Source: Crotophaga sulcirostris (Eukaryota; Chordata; Aves; Cuculiformes; Crotophagidae). From it: DNA of 64,000 bases. The notes below the pieces were generated by a model, which was given only the letters and a program-made list of their open reading frames with translations, ran no database searches and was not told the origin of the DNA. Numbering within the stretch: position 1 is the stretch's first letter; the number at the start of each line of letters is the position of its first letter. Made by a program: the position numbers and the translations under genes. The stretch lies in the NCBI GenBank assembly GCA_013397455.1, contig VYZB01000733.1:30308-94307 (forward strand). Direction: 5' to 3'. Positions 1 through 13,600 of this stretch are shown here, in pieces.

Positions 1-2007
1 TCCTAATGATGGATTTCCACAAGACTGTACTTTCAGCTGTCTCAATATGTATGGATACAATTTGGCAACATCTGCGAAGAATAGTCTTTAAGGCAAGGAA
101 AATAAACCCTAAACAGCCTGAATTGAATAATGAATGAGAAGTTTTGAAGCTTCCAAACAAACAGAATGGTTGGCTGTCTGTGGAAAGCAGAATCTTGAAT
201 AAAGAGAACATCGGTGCAGCAGTCAGAATCCATCATTTAAAGACCTTACACAGCGCTCCTTACACACAAAAAAATCTGTTGAAATTATGTTGCTTAAGCC
301 TACAGAAGTGTTGCTGGGTGAAGGATGCTGCACAGGGCCCTGGTGACTCAGTGCATTATTAGTGAGCATCAGCTCTGTTGCTCCTTCACGATCTCTAGTA
401 CAAAACCTCACCAGGATAAACCTTTCCTCTTGCCGTTGTCATGTGACTGAGTTTGATTTTAAGTCTACAAGTAGTTTCACTTTCACTGATACCCATAAAC
501 ATATTCTTCTAGCTAATAGTCAAAGACTCTTGCCCATGAGATTTTAAGAACCTTCACACAAACATCTTTGGCATATTCACTATAGGTGCCTATGCTAACA
601 CTTTGCCTCTGGTGCTGTGGCTGCAATTAGATTTTGAAAGATCAATATTTGTATCCCACATGATTGCATCCATCAACAGTTGAAGTAAGAGCACATATCT
701 AAAAGAAAAGATCTACGTTTCTAAAAGGATTGTGTCACCTACATGGTTGTGATTTGGTAGCTTTAAAAATTTTTTAAAAACAAAAAAACTACTTTATTTT
801 ATTGTTGAGCTTAAAGTTTCATGAGGACTAGCATCTGGCCCTGCCAAGAGGGTTAAATGAAGATCATATTTCATTTCCATAAGCATCCATATAAAGTTAG
901 TTTCATTTTCCTACCACAAAGCTATAGCTAATAAGCTCTTTTTGTTGAGGACCATTCTGGGGAATATTATCTTCCAATTTGGAAGATATCTCAGAAATTA
1001 AAGACTTGCAAGTGCTGATTGGCTGTTGATAATATTAGTTGTCAATAATGAATTCATCTAAGAAGATATTTTATACTTTATTTAAAAAATAATTAATTAT
1101 TACACTAAACAATCATTAAAAATACATACAAGCTTCATAAACTTGAGATGCCCTGAGCAATGATCCAAACAGAAAGCCTGTCAGAGGAACACACCAACAA
1201 GCCTGGAGTCAAAATAGCCCACTCCACCAGCCACAGCCACTGCACTCCTATAACTTGGATTAACTTTAAAAAATACAGTTACTAGAATTTTAAGCAGAAA
1301 ACAGCTTTTTTTATTATTATTTTGATATCACAAAAACCATTACAGACAACCTTCTCCCTCTAAACAAAAGGACTTTATGTATGTACTGTAACTCTTTTCT
1401 CTGTGGGTTTGAAATTACACACAGTAGTGCCAAAGGTAAGTCATTTCTAGAGGTTTAATACATTTCTGGGTTTTTTTTTTTCCTTTTCTCCCTCTTGTGA
1501 AATATATTTGTGGCCCACAGCAATCACTTTAGACTTTTTAGACACGTCTGGATAGAGATAGATGACACAAGTAATCTACTTATCTTCCTTTTCCATCACC
1601 AATAAAAGTGACAGCCTGCCTAATTAGGCCTAATAAAGTAGCAGCCAAGAGAGGGGCTCCGCAGCGATCTAAAGAGAAATGGCATTGACCCACAGATACA
1701 GGTGCCGCCTTGAGGCAGTACTGGTATTGCTTTATCTTCAACACATTACATCTAGCTCATACCATATTCAAATGCAAGTAGCATGTTTTTGTCCTCAATT
1801 CTTAGATCAAGAACAAAAAAAAAAAAAATCTCGTCTAATCAAAAAAGGCACTGACAATTTTTCAGCCTCACATTAAAAGCAAAGAGTCATTCAGAACAGT
1901 GCACTCCATATTCTATTTTATAATATCACTTTAAGCTATTTCTTTGAATCTCAGACATTTCTTTGTTAAGAAGGAAAATCAAAAATTCATCAGAAGAAGT
2001 TCTCAGG

Positions 2008-2070
2008 TTTTTTTCCTTTTTTTTCCCCACCCCTTTTTTCCTTTTTTCTTTTTTTTCCTCCCCCTTCCCT
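2008..2070. repeat. Polypyrimidine tract (T/C)
   Basis: About 63 bases made almost only of T and C, with runs of T broken by short runs of C. Low-complexity mirror-like tract. Confidence 0.85.
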
Positions 2071-3040
2071 CAAACAGGGTTATTGCACGGGGTTTTTAGC
2101 TGGAACCAACATTTATAGAAGTTAGGGATCCTTAAGCAATTATTAGCGGTGAGAGTTTGACATGTCTGAGAGTTGTCAACAACTGACTTTAAATAAAGAA
2201 GAAGGGAAGGGAAATAAACAGTGCTCTCAGCAAAATTAATACACAGCCTTGCAAATTAAAGATGTAGTGTTTTTTAAACAAGGAAAAGACTGAACTTTGC
2301 ATGAAACAGCATTTTAAGTATATCTTTGTAAAAATTATCAGATTGTCAAATGGCTTGAAAGTAAATCAAGTCTGCAGCTACATGTGATACTTCTACATTT
2401 GCTCAAAACAAAACAAATCATGTGGGTTTGGTTGTTGTGGTTTTTTTTTTTTTGTCTGCAAGTAGTCTTCATCCTTATTAGCCCAGATTGCCAGAGGCTG
2501 TTTTTGTTCAACTAGTACTGGAATACCACCCCTTTCAGTACATTCCTTGCTTGTGAAGGGTTTGTACCAGGAGAGCTGAACTCACAAAGGACTTTATTTC
2601 AAATTATTATTCAAGTTCCTGTCTTTCCTGAATGAAATGCAAAGGCTACATTTCTGTGGTCCAGAAAAGACACCAATATTTTGCAAAAGAACACCCCAAA
2701 GTTCCCTACCTCAAATGCCAGCCTGAATGTTATTAGTAACTAACACCAATGATAGCTGTGCTATCAATATTTGGGTTTGCTGTGCAAAATGGATGCATAG
2801 TATTGTGAGTGAAGAAATCTTCTTACATGAGAGAATTATAGCTTAAAAAAAATGCAGTACTTGTCTGTGGAACTGACTGTAACAAAATATCATCAAAACT
2901 AAGGCCACTGGAGGAAAAAGAAAAGAAAAAGGGAATAGAATATAACAATATCCAACTAACAAATTTTGGAATGAAACAGACCTCCTAGTTCAGGGCATGA
3001 ACCAGTCAATGAACATCAAGAATTACTGAAAAACACAGGT

Positions 3041-3134
3041 ATATTTTGTTGTTGTTATTATATTTTGTTGTTATTAGATTTTTGTTTTGTTGTTTTGTTG
3101 TTATATTTTGTTGTTATTATATTTTGTATATTGT
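3041..3134. repeat. Degenerate TATTTTGTTGTTATTA tandem repeat
   Basis: Roughly five imperfect copies of a TATTTTGTTGTTATTA-like unit, some shortened to TTTTGTTG. Minisatellite-like, AT-rich with strand asymmetry (T and G on plus). Confidence 0.85.
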
Positions 3135-5170
3135 CATACTCAATAATGAACCAACTGGTACACACATTTGCTTACTAGGAACACAATGGTTCAATTCCAA
3201 AAGACTTTACATTTAATCAAAACATTTCATTTTACCTCGGTAGCCTGGGTTGAGATCCTTTAAGATCACAGGAAAAGAACGTTGTTGAAAGAAAACAGAA
3301 AAAGCTGACTGGTTGTGCATGAGAATAGAAATAAGCACAATGACATTTTCTATCCTTTTTCCACCATCTAAAAATGGCATACAGGGACTGGATAATGACA
3401 TACTGGTGGTACCAAAGAGCAGTTTTACTTTCAACTAATTAAGCTTAACTTGTTAGAACAGTCTAAATTCTTACTTAGCACAAAACTAAACAAAATAATG
3501 TTCTCCTTGCAATCAGAGAACAAAGGAAACATGGAAGATACAAGTAAGAAATCCATGAAAATCTTCTTGGGAACATACCTAAAGTCATAGTTCAGGGGAT
3601 GAAATATTAACGGCACAAATTGCAGAAGGACAACCAGAAGAATTTGGATTCGTTTCTCTCATTTGACTGATTCTGATGAAACCAAATGTTCAACCTGTTG
3701 ATATCCTACTTCTCATTCACCAGTGTGATACCTTCACAACAGCTGACATATTCTTGCCACTGTTTGAGGCAGGTTTTTTAAACGAAAAAGGCTTTTCCAG
3801 TTTGGTGGTTCATGAAGACAGAGAATGACCAGAAATTCAGAACTCATACCTCACCAAAATGTTAACTAACTTAGGAGTTGCTGAAAGGGCAGAAGAACCA
3901 TAGTAATTTTTAACAGTTTGGTTTTTTCTCCCAATCCTATTAAAAACAGAATTGCATTTTTTAAAAAATTAGCCAGCTCTAAGAAGCCAAATGATGTGCA
4001 AGTTATGCTGAGCTGTAACACCAACAGATTTGCGACTGGAAACTAAAGCTAAGTAATGGACAACAATCTTTGCTGATGCTTTTTTTATGAGCTGAGAACA
4101 TAAGCATATTAACTGAAATAATTACATGTAGTGGGAAAATAGGTCTGCCACCAAAATAACACCTCTATCAACATTATGAACACAGAAAAGGCATAAAACT
4201 ACATGAATGACAAAACACATTTTCACCACTGGCTAACACTAAGAAACTACAATGAGTTGCTCAATATGTTCAGCTTTGAAATTACCTAGGGAGGAGGAAA
4301 ATTCCTATTCTGTTGGGGGTAGCTTGGAGAATCAGTCAAGCTATCGTTAATACTAGCTCTACTGCAGTACTTGCAGGCCTCAGACTCCAACCTCAAAATG
4401 TTCAGTCATATCACCAAAAATGTGTACCTAGGCTGAGAAAAAGCCAAAAGATTTGGTTAAAGAAAATTCTTGGCGAAAACAAAAGCTTGCTTGTATATCC
4501 ACCTTTTGTTTTTAGTGGCCACCATTATCCATTTCCTATTTTAAAGCAGTCATTGTACAAAGAAGCTCTGGAAGTTTACCTAAAGGGATTGAGTGGAGGG
4601 GTTGTAGTGGCTCAGCGGTTTAAATTCAGATGAGTTTAACAGAGAGAGAAAATAATCCTTCACCATTAAATCCAAACTACCTCAAGAGTCAATCTGTCAT
4701 CCCATAGTTATTCTCACTGGTTTAGGATTCTCAGCAAAAAGAAGAGGATTGAGGAAAAAGAGGAGATCCCCACAGGCAATGTCTCTGCATAATCACAGAG
4801 AACAGGAATTAGCTTGTATTTATTGCTTCTGTCTGCTCCACATTATGGAGGAATAGAGTTGTTCCTGCTCCTTTTCATGACAGTGAACTTGTTACCGAAG
4901 GGAACCAGGACCTCTTTCATAAGGATGCGAGAACAGCCCGGAGCGGGCAAGCCCAAAGTTGTCATGGGCAGCTCCACAGAATCTGAGGAACCAACAAAGG
5001 TGAACGATCCAGTAACATTCAGAAGACCATAGATTTGGGGTGAGGAATCGCTTATGTATTTCTCACTACTTGCAAGCCAGCCATGCCTACTGATGGTTCT
5101 GGTTTCCAACACAAACACCAAGCCTTTTCCCAAGCCCTCATTGGAACAGGCCAATGCAGTGCTGAGGGCA

Positions 5171-5626
5171 GAGAGGAGAGGAGAGGGAGAGGAGNNNNNN
5201 NNNNNNNNNNNNNNNNNNNNNNNNNNNNNNNNNNNNNNNNNNNNNNNNNNNNNNNNNNNNNNNNNNNNNNNNNNNNNNNNNNNNNNNNNNNNNNNNNNNN
5301 NNNNNNNNNNNNNNNNNNNNNNNNNNNNNNNNNNNNNNNNNNNNNNNNNNNNNNNNNNNNNNNNNNNNNNNNNNNNNNNNNNNNNNNNNNNNNNNNNNNN
5401 NNNNNNNNNNNNNNNNNNNNNNNNNNNNNNNNNNNNNNNNNNNNNNNNNNNNNNNNNNNNNNNNNNNNNNNNNNNNNNNNNNNNNNNNNNNNNNNNNNNN
5501 NNNNNNNNNNNNNNNNNNNNNNNNNNNNNNNNNNNNNNNNNNNNNNNNNNNNNNNNNNNNNNNNNNNNNNNNNNNNNNNNNNNNNNNNNNNNNNGGAGAG
5601 GAGAGGAGAGGAGAGGAGAGGAGAGG
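5171..5626. repeat. GGAGA pentanucleotide array containing a 400-base assembly gap
   Basis: Both sides of the N run (5195-5594) are made of GAGAG/GGAGA units: about 24 bp on the left and 32 bp on the right, the right side perfect. The gap is therefore most likely unresolved array. Its true length is unknown. The strand is pure purine on the plus side. Reading frames that cross the gap are meaningless. Confidence 0.9.
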
Positions 5627-7429
5627 TCCACCTCTGTACCAGCCCTTGATACTGCAGCATATGCTGGTTCAGCAGTGCTCCCTCAGTCTGAATTAGTAAT
5701 AGGCTGACATAAAACCCTTAACCCTTAATGAAGTGAAATAATGTGATTTGCTGAAAATGCTGGGCCTTCTTTTTATTATTATTTGAAAAGAAGTAACAGA
5801 TGTAGGTCAGTTTATGAACATAACAGATGAACAGCATTTCACTGCCTCACACTGGTCAAAGCTAAAATGCTCTGTTGGGACTCTTCTACCTGCAAGTTTG
5901 CAACATGCAGCATCTTACTCATTTAAGACTATGGTTTCCACTTCAGTGCATTCATGATAGAAGGCTTGTCATTATATAAATTTATGGGTCACCTGGGAAA
6001 AAAAACCCCATGCATATTGTCTTAGGTGCTTTGAGACTGGAAAGTTTTAGTTATCACTAACAAGAACACTTTAAATGAATCAGATCTTATTAGCGATTTC
6101 TTGCTGCAGTGATATCCTCTGGTGAATGAGGCTGTAGCTCCCGGAGCACAGTGAAGTGCACTGTCAGGTCCTGCATTAAGTAACGTAATTTTCCTGCATC
6201 AGCTTTCAAAGAAAGTACTAAACTTCCTCACTTGACTGAAACCTGATGAGGATCTACTCTCTTGAAGACTTGTCCCAAAAGACATCTCTTAGCAAAATCT
6301 AACGCAATACTAATAATAATATACTTACTATATTATGCAATAATATAATTACTATATAAGTTTAAAGTATTTTGTTTGCTGATACCTTCCAAAGACACAT
6401 CACTAATTTTAGTTGAAAATAATCTTCACCCACTCCAGAAAGCTGCTGTTTTCTCATTTTTTTTTTAGTCCAAGGAACAATTCACATAAGAAAAATCAAA
6501 GTTGTGAACTTTTGTAAGTGGGAAGGAAAAGAAAAAAGCTTTCCATCAACCCAATCCATTGAATAAGTTTTTTATCTGGGTCTCAGATTTACAGTCCTTG
6601 ATGCCTAGGTTGGCAAATTCCTTTGGCTTTGATTTCAGTACGTTCTAGTTAAGAATCAAAAGTCCATCTCCTATAAAATCCTGAGAGGACATGCTTATGG
6701 TTGAATACATGACTATTTCCACTGGTGATAAAGACTTGTCCACCTACTGTTAAGTAAATATGCTTTGTTAGATTGGATTTCTAGCGCATTTATTGCTATC
6801 AGGAGCAAACGGTGAAGAAAGAGGTCTAGATGGAACCAATGAGCGTTGTCAAGTGGTTTTCTGCAGGTTCCTGTCTCACCTGCATCTTTCCTAAGCCTAT
6901 CACCTCACCTCAAGTTGAGAAATCACTTAAGGGATTGCCAAAGATAAATTTTAAGATAAGCTATTGGAGAAAGCATTCTAAAAATTGCCCTGTATTTTCT
7001 ATCAAACATATCAAAATCTCACTTCATTCCCAAAGAAACATATGTTCTTCAAATGCCCTGTCCCTCAGAGTTCTAGGGCAAGAATACAAGAAAATATAAG
7101 GCCACATATTTATGAATCCATCATGTGTCAGCTTATTTTTTTATTTTTATTTTCTTTTTTTTCTTTTTTATTTCTTTTCTGTTTTTCTTCTCTCTTTATG
7201 TGAAGGATTGGCCAGGTCTTCTAGAGAGACAGATATTTGTAACAATGTCCTAAGGGTTAAATAATGATGTTGAGGAGGGGAAAAGTTAGGTCAACCTGCA
7301 TAGTCTCATATGGCCTTAGTGACCAGTACAGAGTTGATCCCCACAGCTAATGATTACACAGGGAAAAAAATTCCCCCGTGCTCCATAAGTAAATAGAAAA
7401 TGCTAACCTTAGCATATTCAAAGGAGCAT

Positions 7430-7770
7430 TTTAGCATGCAGTCATTAAGTTATCTCTTGGTTATTTATTTCTTCTGCTTGTTATTAGCTGTGTGAAGAAT
7501 ATTATTCTAATTATGTCAGCCCAATCAGCAGGATTGCATGTCCAGGCTCATTTCCATTAGTTTGAGCTTTGTCTTTCACACTGTGATACTAATTCAATGA
7601 GACATCAAACATTTAAATCGACCCAGGATGCCGAGGTCAGGCAGTTTTGCCCTTCCACTCTATTAGCACTCGAGTGTAATTGTGTTTGTCACTCCCCGCA
7701 TGACTAATAGTATCAGGGTGACTATCAGAGCACAAATGAGCAATGCACTAATATATTATTTTGTTCTATA
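7430..7770. promoter_or_regulatory. Candidate conserved non-coding element
   Basis: About 340 bp free of low-complexity runs, with several TAAT homeodomain cores (ATTCTAATTATG, CTAATTCAATG, GACTAATAG) and TGTCA words. There is no open frame of note. The call rests on sequence texture and on the expected position in the ANXA2-FOXB1 desert. Confidence 0.3.
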
Positions 7771-7876
7771 ATATCAATATATGTTTATTCAGTGGTTGTG
7801 TTAGCCAAGTTGAAATGCTCGCTTTAATATAGTAACCATAAACTGTTCACTTAAACAGGGTCACTCAGTCATACAA

Positions 7877-7920
7877 TTACTTTGCAGCAACAGAATTTTT
7901 ACTTTGCAGCAATAGAATTT
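7877..7920. repeat. 22-bp tandem duplication
   Basis: Two adjacent copies of TTACTTTGCAGCAACAGAAT-type sequence with period 22 and one difference (CAACAG versus CAATAG). Confidence 0.9.
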
Positions 7921-10672
7921 TACTTAAGTGAGAAAAATGAAAAAAACTTACTTTAAAAATAAGCTTTCAGATACGCAGCTTTGCAACCTCAATTTGGTCT
8001 AAAAGCATCAGTGAAACTATGCATAGTTCATACACAGAGCATATATAACAATTTGCAGTGTATAAATATAAATGTATTACAAGCTATATATAATCAGAGA
8101 GTGGATAAGCCATTGAAGTAATTTCAAAGTAGTTTGCATCTTCAAAAACAATTACTAAAAACTTTAAAGCACCAGGTCTTGAACCAGATACTCAGAGAAA
8201 AACAAACCAAGAGATTTCCTTTACATCACTGCAATGGTGCAATTCACTATGGAATTTCAGCGTGCTTGAAAGACAGAGGTAATCACCAGCTGATGTTGCT
8301 CACATACTTAAAGCAATGCATTTGCCTTAATAAATTCCTGAAAGGGAGACATGATTAATTACCTCAAAACTTACATAAACAGGCAAAAAGGAGAGGAAAA
8401 AGACGAAAACCATATTAAAAAAAAATTATGAATTCAGCACATATGATAATTATTATCAAATCAAATAATTTCAGAATTCACTCTTCTCTGAACAATAAAG
8501 CCTCTGAGTATTTTAAATGCTGCATCATTTCTTTAACAGATAGCTAAAAAATAATTAAAACTTTCAATGTCCTTATGCATTTCCTTTTCTTGTTTATGTT
8601 TCAAAACAAGGTAAAATTTATTCTTCCTGCTTTCTAGGGCAGAATTTGCAGCAGCTTTAGAGGAGGCCAGCTTTCACCTATCACATTTGTACTTCTGCAC
8701 TTTCATTCTCTAGTGATGAGGAAAGAACACGCGATACCTTTTGTGTCAGTCTTAAAAATTCCAACAGTCCAAAGTATTACCTCACCCCAGCATTTCATAA
8801 TCAGCTCATTGGAGGTCTGAGGTGGAGGGAGGGAGCTTTCTTTTTAAAAAATGTATAAACAGAACTTGCTTCTCAATAGTAGACCGTGGCTTTCAACATT
8901 TTTATGCGCTACATAAACTTCATGGAAAAAATTCAAATTTGTTTCATCTCAAATCGCATCCATTTAAAAATCCCACAGAACCACAAAGCACATTCAATTA
9001 GTCAGCTCTGGGGGCCATCTGGCAAAATTTTGGAATGCTTTACTGACCGTCACTCTATGTGTGCACCCCTGCCTATAGACACGATTTCAAATTAAGACTG
9101 CTGGTGCTTACACTCATGTCTTAAAGTTTCACTGACTTTAAGAAAGTATCTGGAGGTTTTGGTGGCTCAAAATAAATAAAAAAAAAAAGAATTGTCATTT
9201 TGAATGATTAGCGATAACATGCTAAAAGCTCCCAGACAAATTCTGAGTATTAAGAGAGATGAATGACCTCATCATCAGTGTCTGCCTCCTCCAGGAAAGT
9301 ACACCATGTTTACACATACAGCTGCCTGCTTCACACATGCAGCTTTGAGTGCAGATAAGGTTCTTCATGGGAAAATGTATTCAAGTCATGTCAGGAATTG
9401 TTTTAGAAAGAAATATTTGTCCTGTGACAGTAACTAGACTAAGTAACTTCTGAAATTTCAGACTGAACAAAACCTACTCAGTCAAATTCACTTCAGCATG
9501 ACAAGTTAGAGCAAACAAAGCAAACATACAAATGTACCTGATGCAATCCTTTTTTTCTTTTCAGTTGGTCCTGTATTCTACTTTTCTTCAGCAGGAAAAA
9601 AAAATATCCCCAGCAAACCACACTACAAGATCTTCTGACTAGGGACCATTTAGAAATGTCTTCAAGCTACAAGAATTGTACCCGAGCTGAACTTCTAGAT
9701 GCTTGCACATCACTGAGCATTAGCAATCTGTACCCATTCTCAGCTTGTGATGAATCTGCAGTAGACCAAATTTGGCATCACACCCAGTCTAAGTTATATA
9801 TCTTCTCCAAATCATAAACTTCCTAAACTAATGTTTCCCTGTGCAAAGATATTGGGAAGAGGATAAATCTTCAGCCTCAGTAGGCTGTTTTAATTCATTG
9901 AACCTGTGTGTGTTAACTGAAAAAATGGTCCTTATAAATACAGATCAAAGAAGTAAGTACATTTTAACAGCTTTTTATTGACCGTTCTCTACTTGAACAT
10001 CCTGCCGAGAGAGAAAACAGATCTAACTTCCTACCACATCACACTTGTTTGTTTCAATTTCCAAGGGAATTGCAAAGTATATTTGTTAGCTTTCCTAACT
10101 GGTGCAGCACCATTCCTGTTCATTTACATCACAGACAAAAATTATATTTTTATTTCATCTTCATGAGCTACTAAAAAAAAAAAACTCCAAACCCACCACC
10201 TTTTATGGGATACATAACAAATGGGACAACCACTTTCTAGCTTCCGTAAGAGTAGAAGCCCAAACATACTGTCGACCCTGACACTGATTTGCAACAGTCT
10301 TGGATGAATTACTGAAAAGTATCTCTGTACCTCACAGATCCCTGGGTGTTGAGGATGTGCTATAAGCCACAAAGTGAAACTCAAGAGATGTATTTGTCTA
10401 AAGTATATTTATTTCTCTACCACACAGATGCAGCAAATGTTTGTGTTCTTTTCTATGCCCTTCCCAATTAGGGTGTTATGTATTTCTAATGAGTAAAATT
10501 AGCTTTCTTTGCTTTGAGTTTAACTTCAAACATTTTTTTAATCTTTGTGTATGACAAGCAATTGCTATGTATGGTAGAGTTGGTGCATGCTTTTCTATCA
10601 AAATATTTATTTTGATAAAAAAACAAGAAAAGTGTGGGTGGCAGAAAAAATGCATTTTCTGCTCAACTCTAA

Positions 10673-10698
10673 TTATATATGTATATACACATATATGT
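10673..10698. repeat. AT-rich near-palindrome
   Basis: TATATATGTATATACACATA followed by TATGTG is an imperfect inverted repeat of TATATGT and ACATATA words. Could form a small cruciform; no function assigned. Confidence 0.5.
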
Positions 10699-13600
10699 GA
10701 AGAGAAAATGTACTGTTTTGCATACTTTGTTTTTGCCTACTCATTCATGGTAATTAAACCCATGTGTATTATATTTATTCCCATGAGTTCAACCCTCTTT
10801 TGACAAATCAAATAATTAAACATATACTTTACTTCTAACAAGACTACGCAATCCTAAACTGCTGCCACTTAGTTGCAAGAGATCTTTGCCTTTTATAATA
10901 AATACATTTCTTTCGTAAGAGTAATGAAAACTCCACTTCTTTTTTTCCTTTCCGCCTTTCACTCATGCTCTGATAAGCAGCAGCTCTAAACAGACAGCAT
11001 TTTGCTTCCTACAGGGAGAGTGTTTCCCTTCGTTCAGCAGCGTAACTTCAACGTGGCAGATGATGGACAACTGATTGCTTCTGAGGGAATTCTACCAACA
11101 TTTTGAGGGTTATGCAGGTATCCCTAACTACACTCAGGCAAGGCTGAAAAGTAATTATTTCATATGCAGTAAACCCATAGCACAGCACCAAAAAAAATGC
11201 TATTGCCATTGGAAAGGCCTTACCTTACTAGAGAAGGCATCTCTCCAGAGTCCCCACCAAAGACAGCAGGCAGCACGGGCAGCCTTGGAGGCTCCTGCCT
11301 AAGAAGAACAATGGAAGGTTAATGACAGAACCTCCTGCTCTTACTCCAGTACGTTTTTGTTGATTTCAGTTCAAGTTTCCATAAGATTAGTTACTAACTC
11401 CTTAACTTTCCAACAAAGATGGTCAGGCTCGAGCAGTCATTCAACTGTGAGGTCAGCTGGAGTACTTGGACTCCAGGGCAGTGGTGCTTCAGCAAACAAT
11501 GTATTCTGCAAATGAGTTGTGCCAGTATTCCATGTTTGGAAACAAAGGCTTTTCAATAAAACCCACTATCACTCTAGACGTAAGCAAGAGAGTCTCAATA
11601 GCAAATTACATACTACTTCAAAATTAACCAACATGGCCCACTGGGATCAGGCTCATGGGCTGGTGCTTAGGTTCACAATGCAGATACTGGGAGGAATGAA
11701 CACCAATGCCAGGACGAGTACAATGGTAAAAACTCTTTTGTCCACCAAACCAAATGAGGAAATGTTTGCTCCCATCACAGAAAATCAAAGCTAAGATTGA
11801 AACTAGGACTTGAGTTCCTTTGAAAATTCTTTATAAAGACTACAGTGGTTATAACTTTAAGTAACAAAAAATCTGTATATTCTTCCTATGGATTCATAAG
11901 GCAGACTGTGTGAATGAGTGGAGGGAGTTCACATACTTTAAACATTGTAAATTGGTGGACTATTTTGCTAATCAAAGGATGAAACGTAGCTTTGGGAATT
12001 CATCCTGTAAGACCTTTCCTTCCAAGAACAAACCAAATGAAGGGGATGGGTGGAGCTGGGTAGAACAGATAATTAAAGCATTCAAGTCCACTGTACTCCC
12101 CACTTTTATTGAGAGGGGAAGTGTCCACATTCTCCTTTTTATACTTTCTCTCAGTTCCACAGAGAGTCAAGGCCTGCAGATCCTTTATAACTTATTCATG
12201 TCAAGTAAAAGATTGACAGTTCAGTTGACCAAATAGTGCATAAGAGTAGAGCAGCAGTACCACGTCTGCAGTTGTCCAAGCCCAAGCAGAATTGCTCAGT
12301 ATGCAACCCATCAGTATCCCTTAGTGGGGCTGGGAGAGGTACTGTACATGATCCACTCTTAAATCCCACACAATTTAGAAGAGGACATCTTTTAGATTTA
12401 GGGAAGATTGCCATTCATTTGAAGGATTAAACATAGGTAAACGTTAGAGGAAAGCCAATGCAATGCAGGCACGTGATGGGTGTTTTAAAGTACTAACACA
12501 GGAATTTTAAAAGTCAGTAGTCTCAAATAATTTCCTTATTACAGTCTCCTGAAAACCTCCATGTTTAAAATCCTTAACTAATAGTTTTCTGGTTAGTTTC
12601 TAGTGCAGATTAGAACATATTAATATAAAATGCCACTTAATATAGCTTTGCAACTCAATATCCATACATTTATATATATACATCACTAAGGTACAAGAGA
12701 CCTCCTTGAAGTGAAATGTCCAGGTGTGACACTTCAAAAGGATTTGCATTTATTTACCAGACAAAATTACAGACGCATCACATTCGCAGTAGTGGCCCTG
12801 ATTCCAGTTTATGTGAGATATGTTGTCCCTTTGTTTGCTGCTGACAAGCGTAAAGAGCCACTTTCACTGCAGATAATAATGGTTAATTTATCACACAGAG
12901 CAGTGGCTGACCTCTGTGCGTCCCTGGCCCTCCATCACCTTCACACCTGCTCAAGCTAATTGTTAGAGCCAAGTGTAAATGAAAATCAACTGGGCTAATA
13001 ATGAATGGAGGCGATTACTCGCAGCAGAACGTTGCTTTACAAAGGTTTATCCAGCTACAGTATAACTAGTCCCTTAGTCACAGCTCCCTGTTATAAATGA
13101 GGAGAAGGGTAACTCTTCAAGCCAGGAAAGAAAACCAGACCGTAAAGCAAAATACCTATGTTTGGCATTGGTTTTACAGAGCCTTATCTCAGCAAATAAT
13201 ATACTGACATTAGAAAATGCAAGCCAGAAATCCACATTCATAAAGCAGTAGCAGTGTTTTTAAAATTGTGAAGCAGGGAAAAGAATTTCCCCTTTACCCA
13301 TTTAACATGGTACTAGTCTACTAAGATTCATGGGCACAAGTATACTAATTAATGAATAGACAAACACAGGTGAAAATCCAACCCATAAGTCCCTCATAAA
13401 CCATATCAGAGGTTCTCCCCTTACAAGACAACCTAGCACTTCAAAACCTAAAATTTCAAGGAACATTATTGCATGTACTTGTGTTGCAAATAGCTCAAAA
13501 CAAAACCTAAAAACCAGAATAACTCTCTCTCTCTTAGCAAACGCAAGCTCTTACATATACATCCATTTTATTTATTATGGATAATAAGAAAAGAAATTAT

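Larger units (their letters stand above)
1..5170. other. Intergenic, no gene recognised
   Basis: AT-rich sequence 3' of ANXA2 with frequent homopolymer runs, the pyrimidine tract at 2.0 kb and the TTGTT repeat at 3.0 kb. Reading frames up to 106 codons (4313-4633) show no domain and no matching exon signals. No transposon recognised. Confidence 0.7.

Noticed and set aside
4313..4633. 106-codon frame near 4.3 kb
   Set aside because: No domain, no splice or promoter context, expected by chance.
4843..5707. Four long open frames (188-262 codons) spanning 4.8-5.7 kb on both strands
   Set aside because: They are open only because they cross the 400-base N gap and a stop-free GGAGA repeat; there is no protein signal.
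5714..5730. CCCTTAACCCTTAA, telomere-like
   Set aside because: Only two units and not the exact CCCTAA hexamer; too short for an interstitial telomere.
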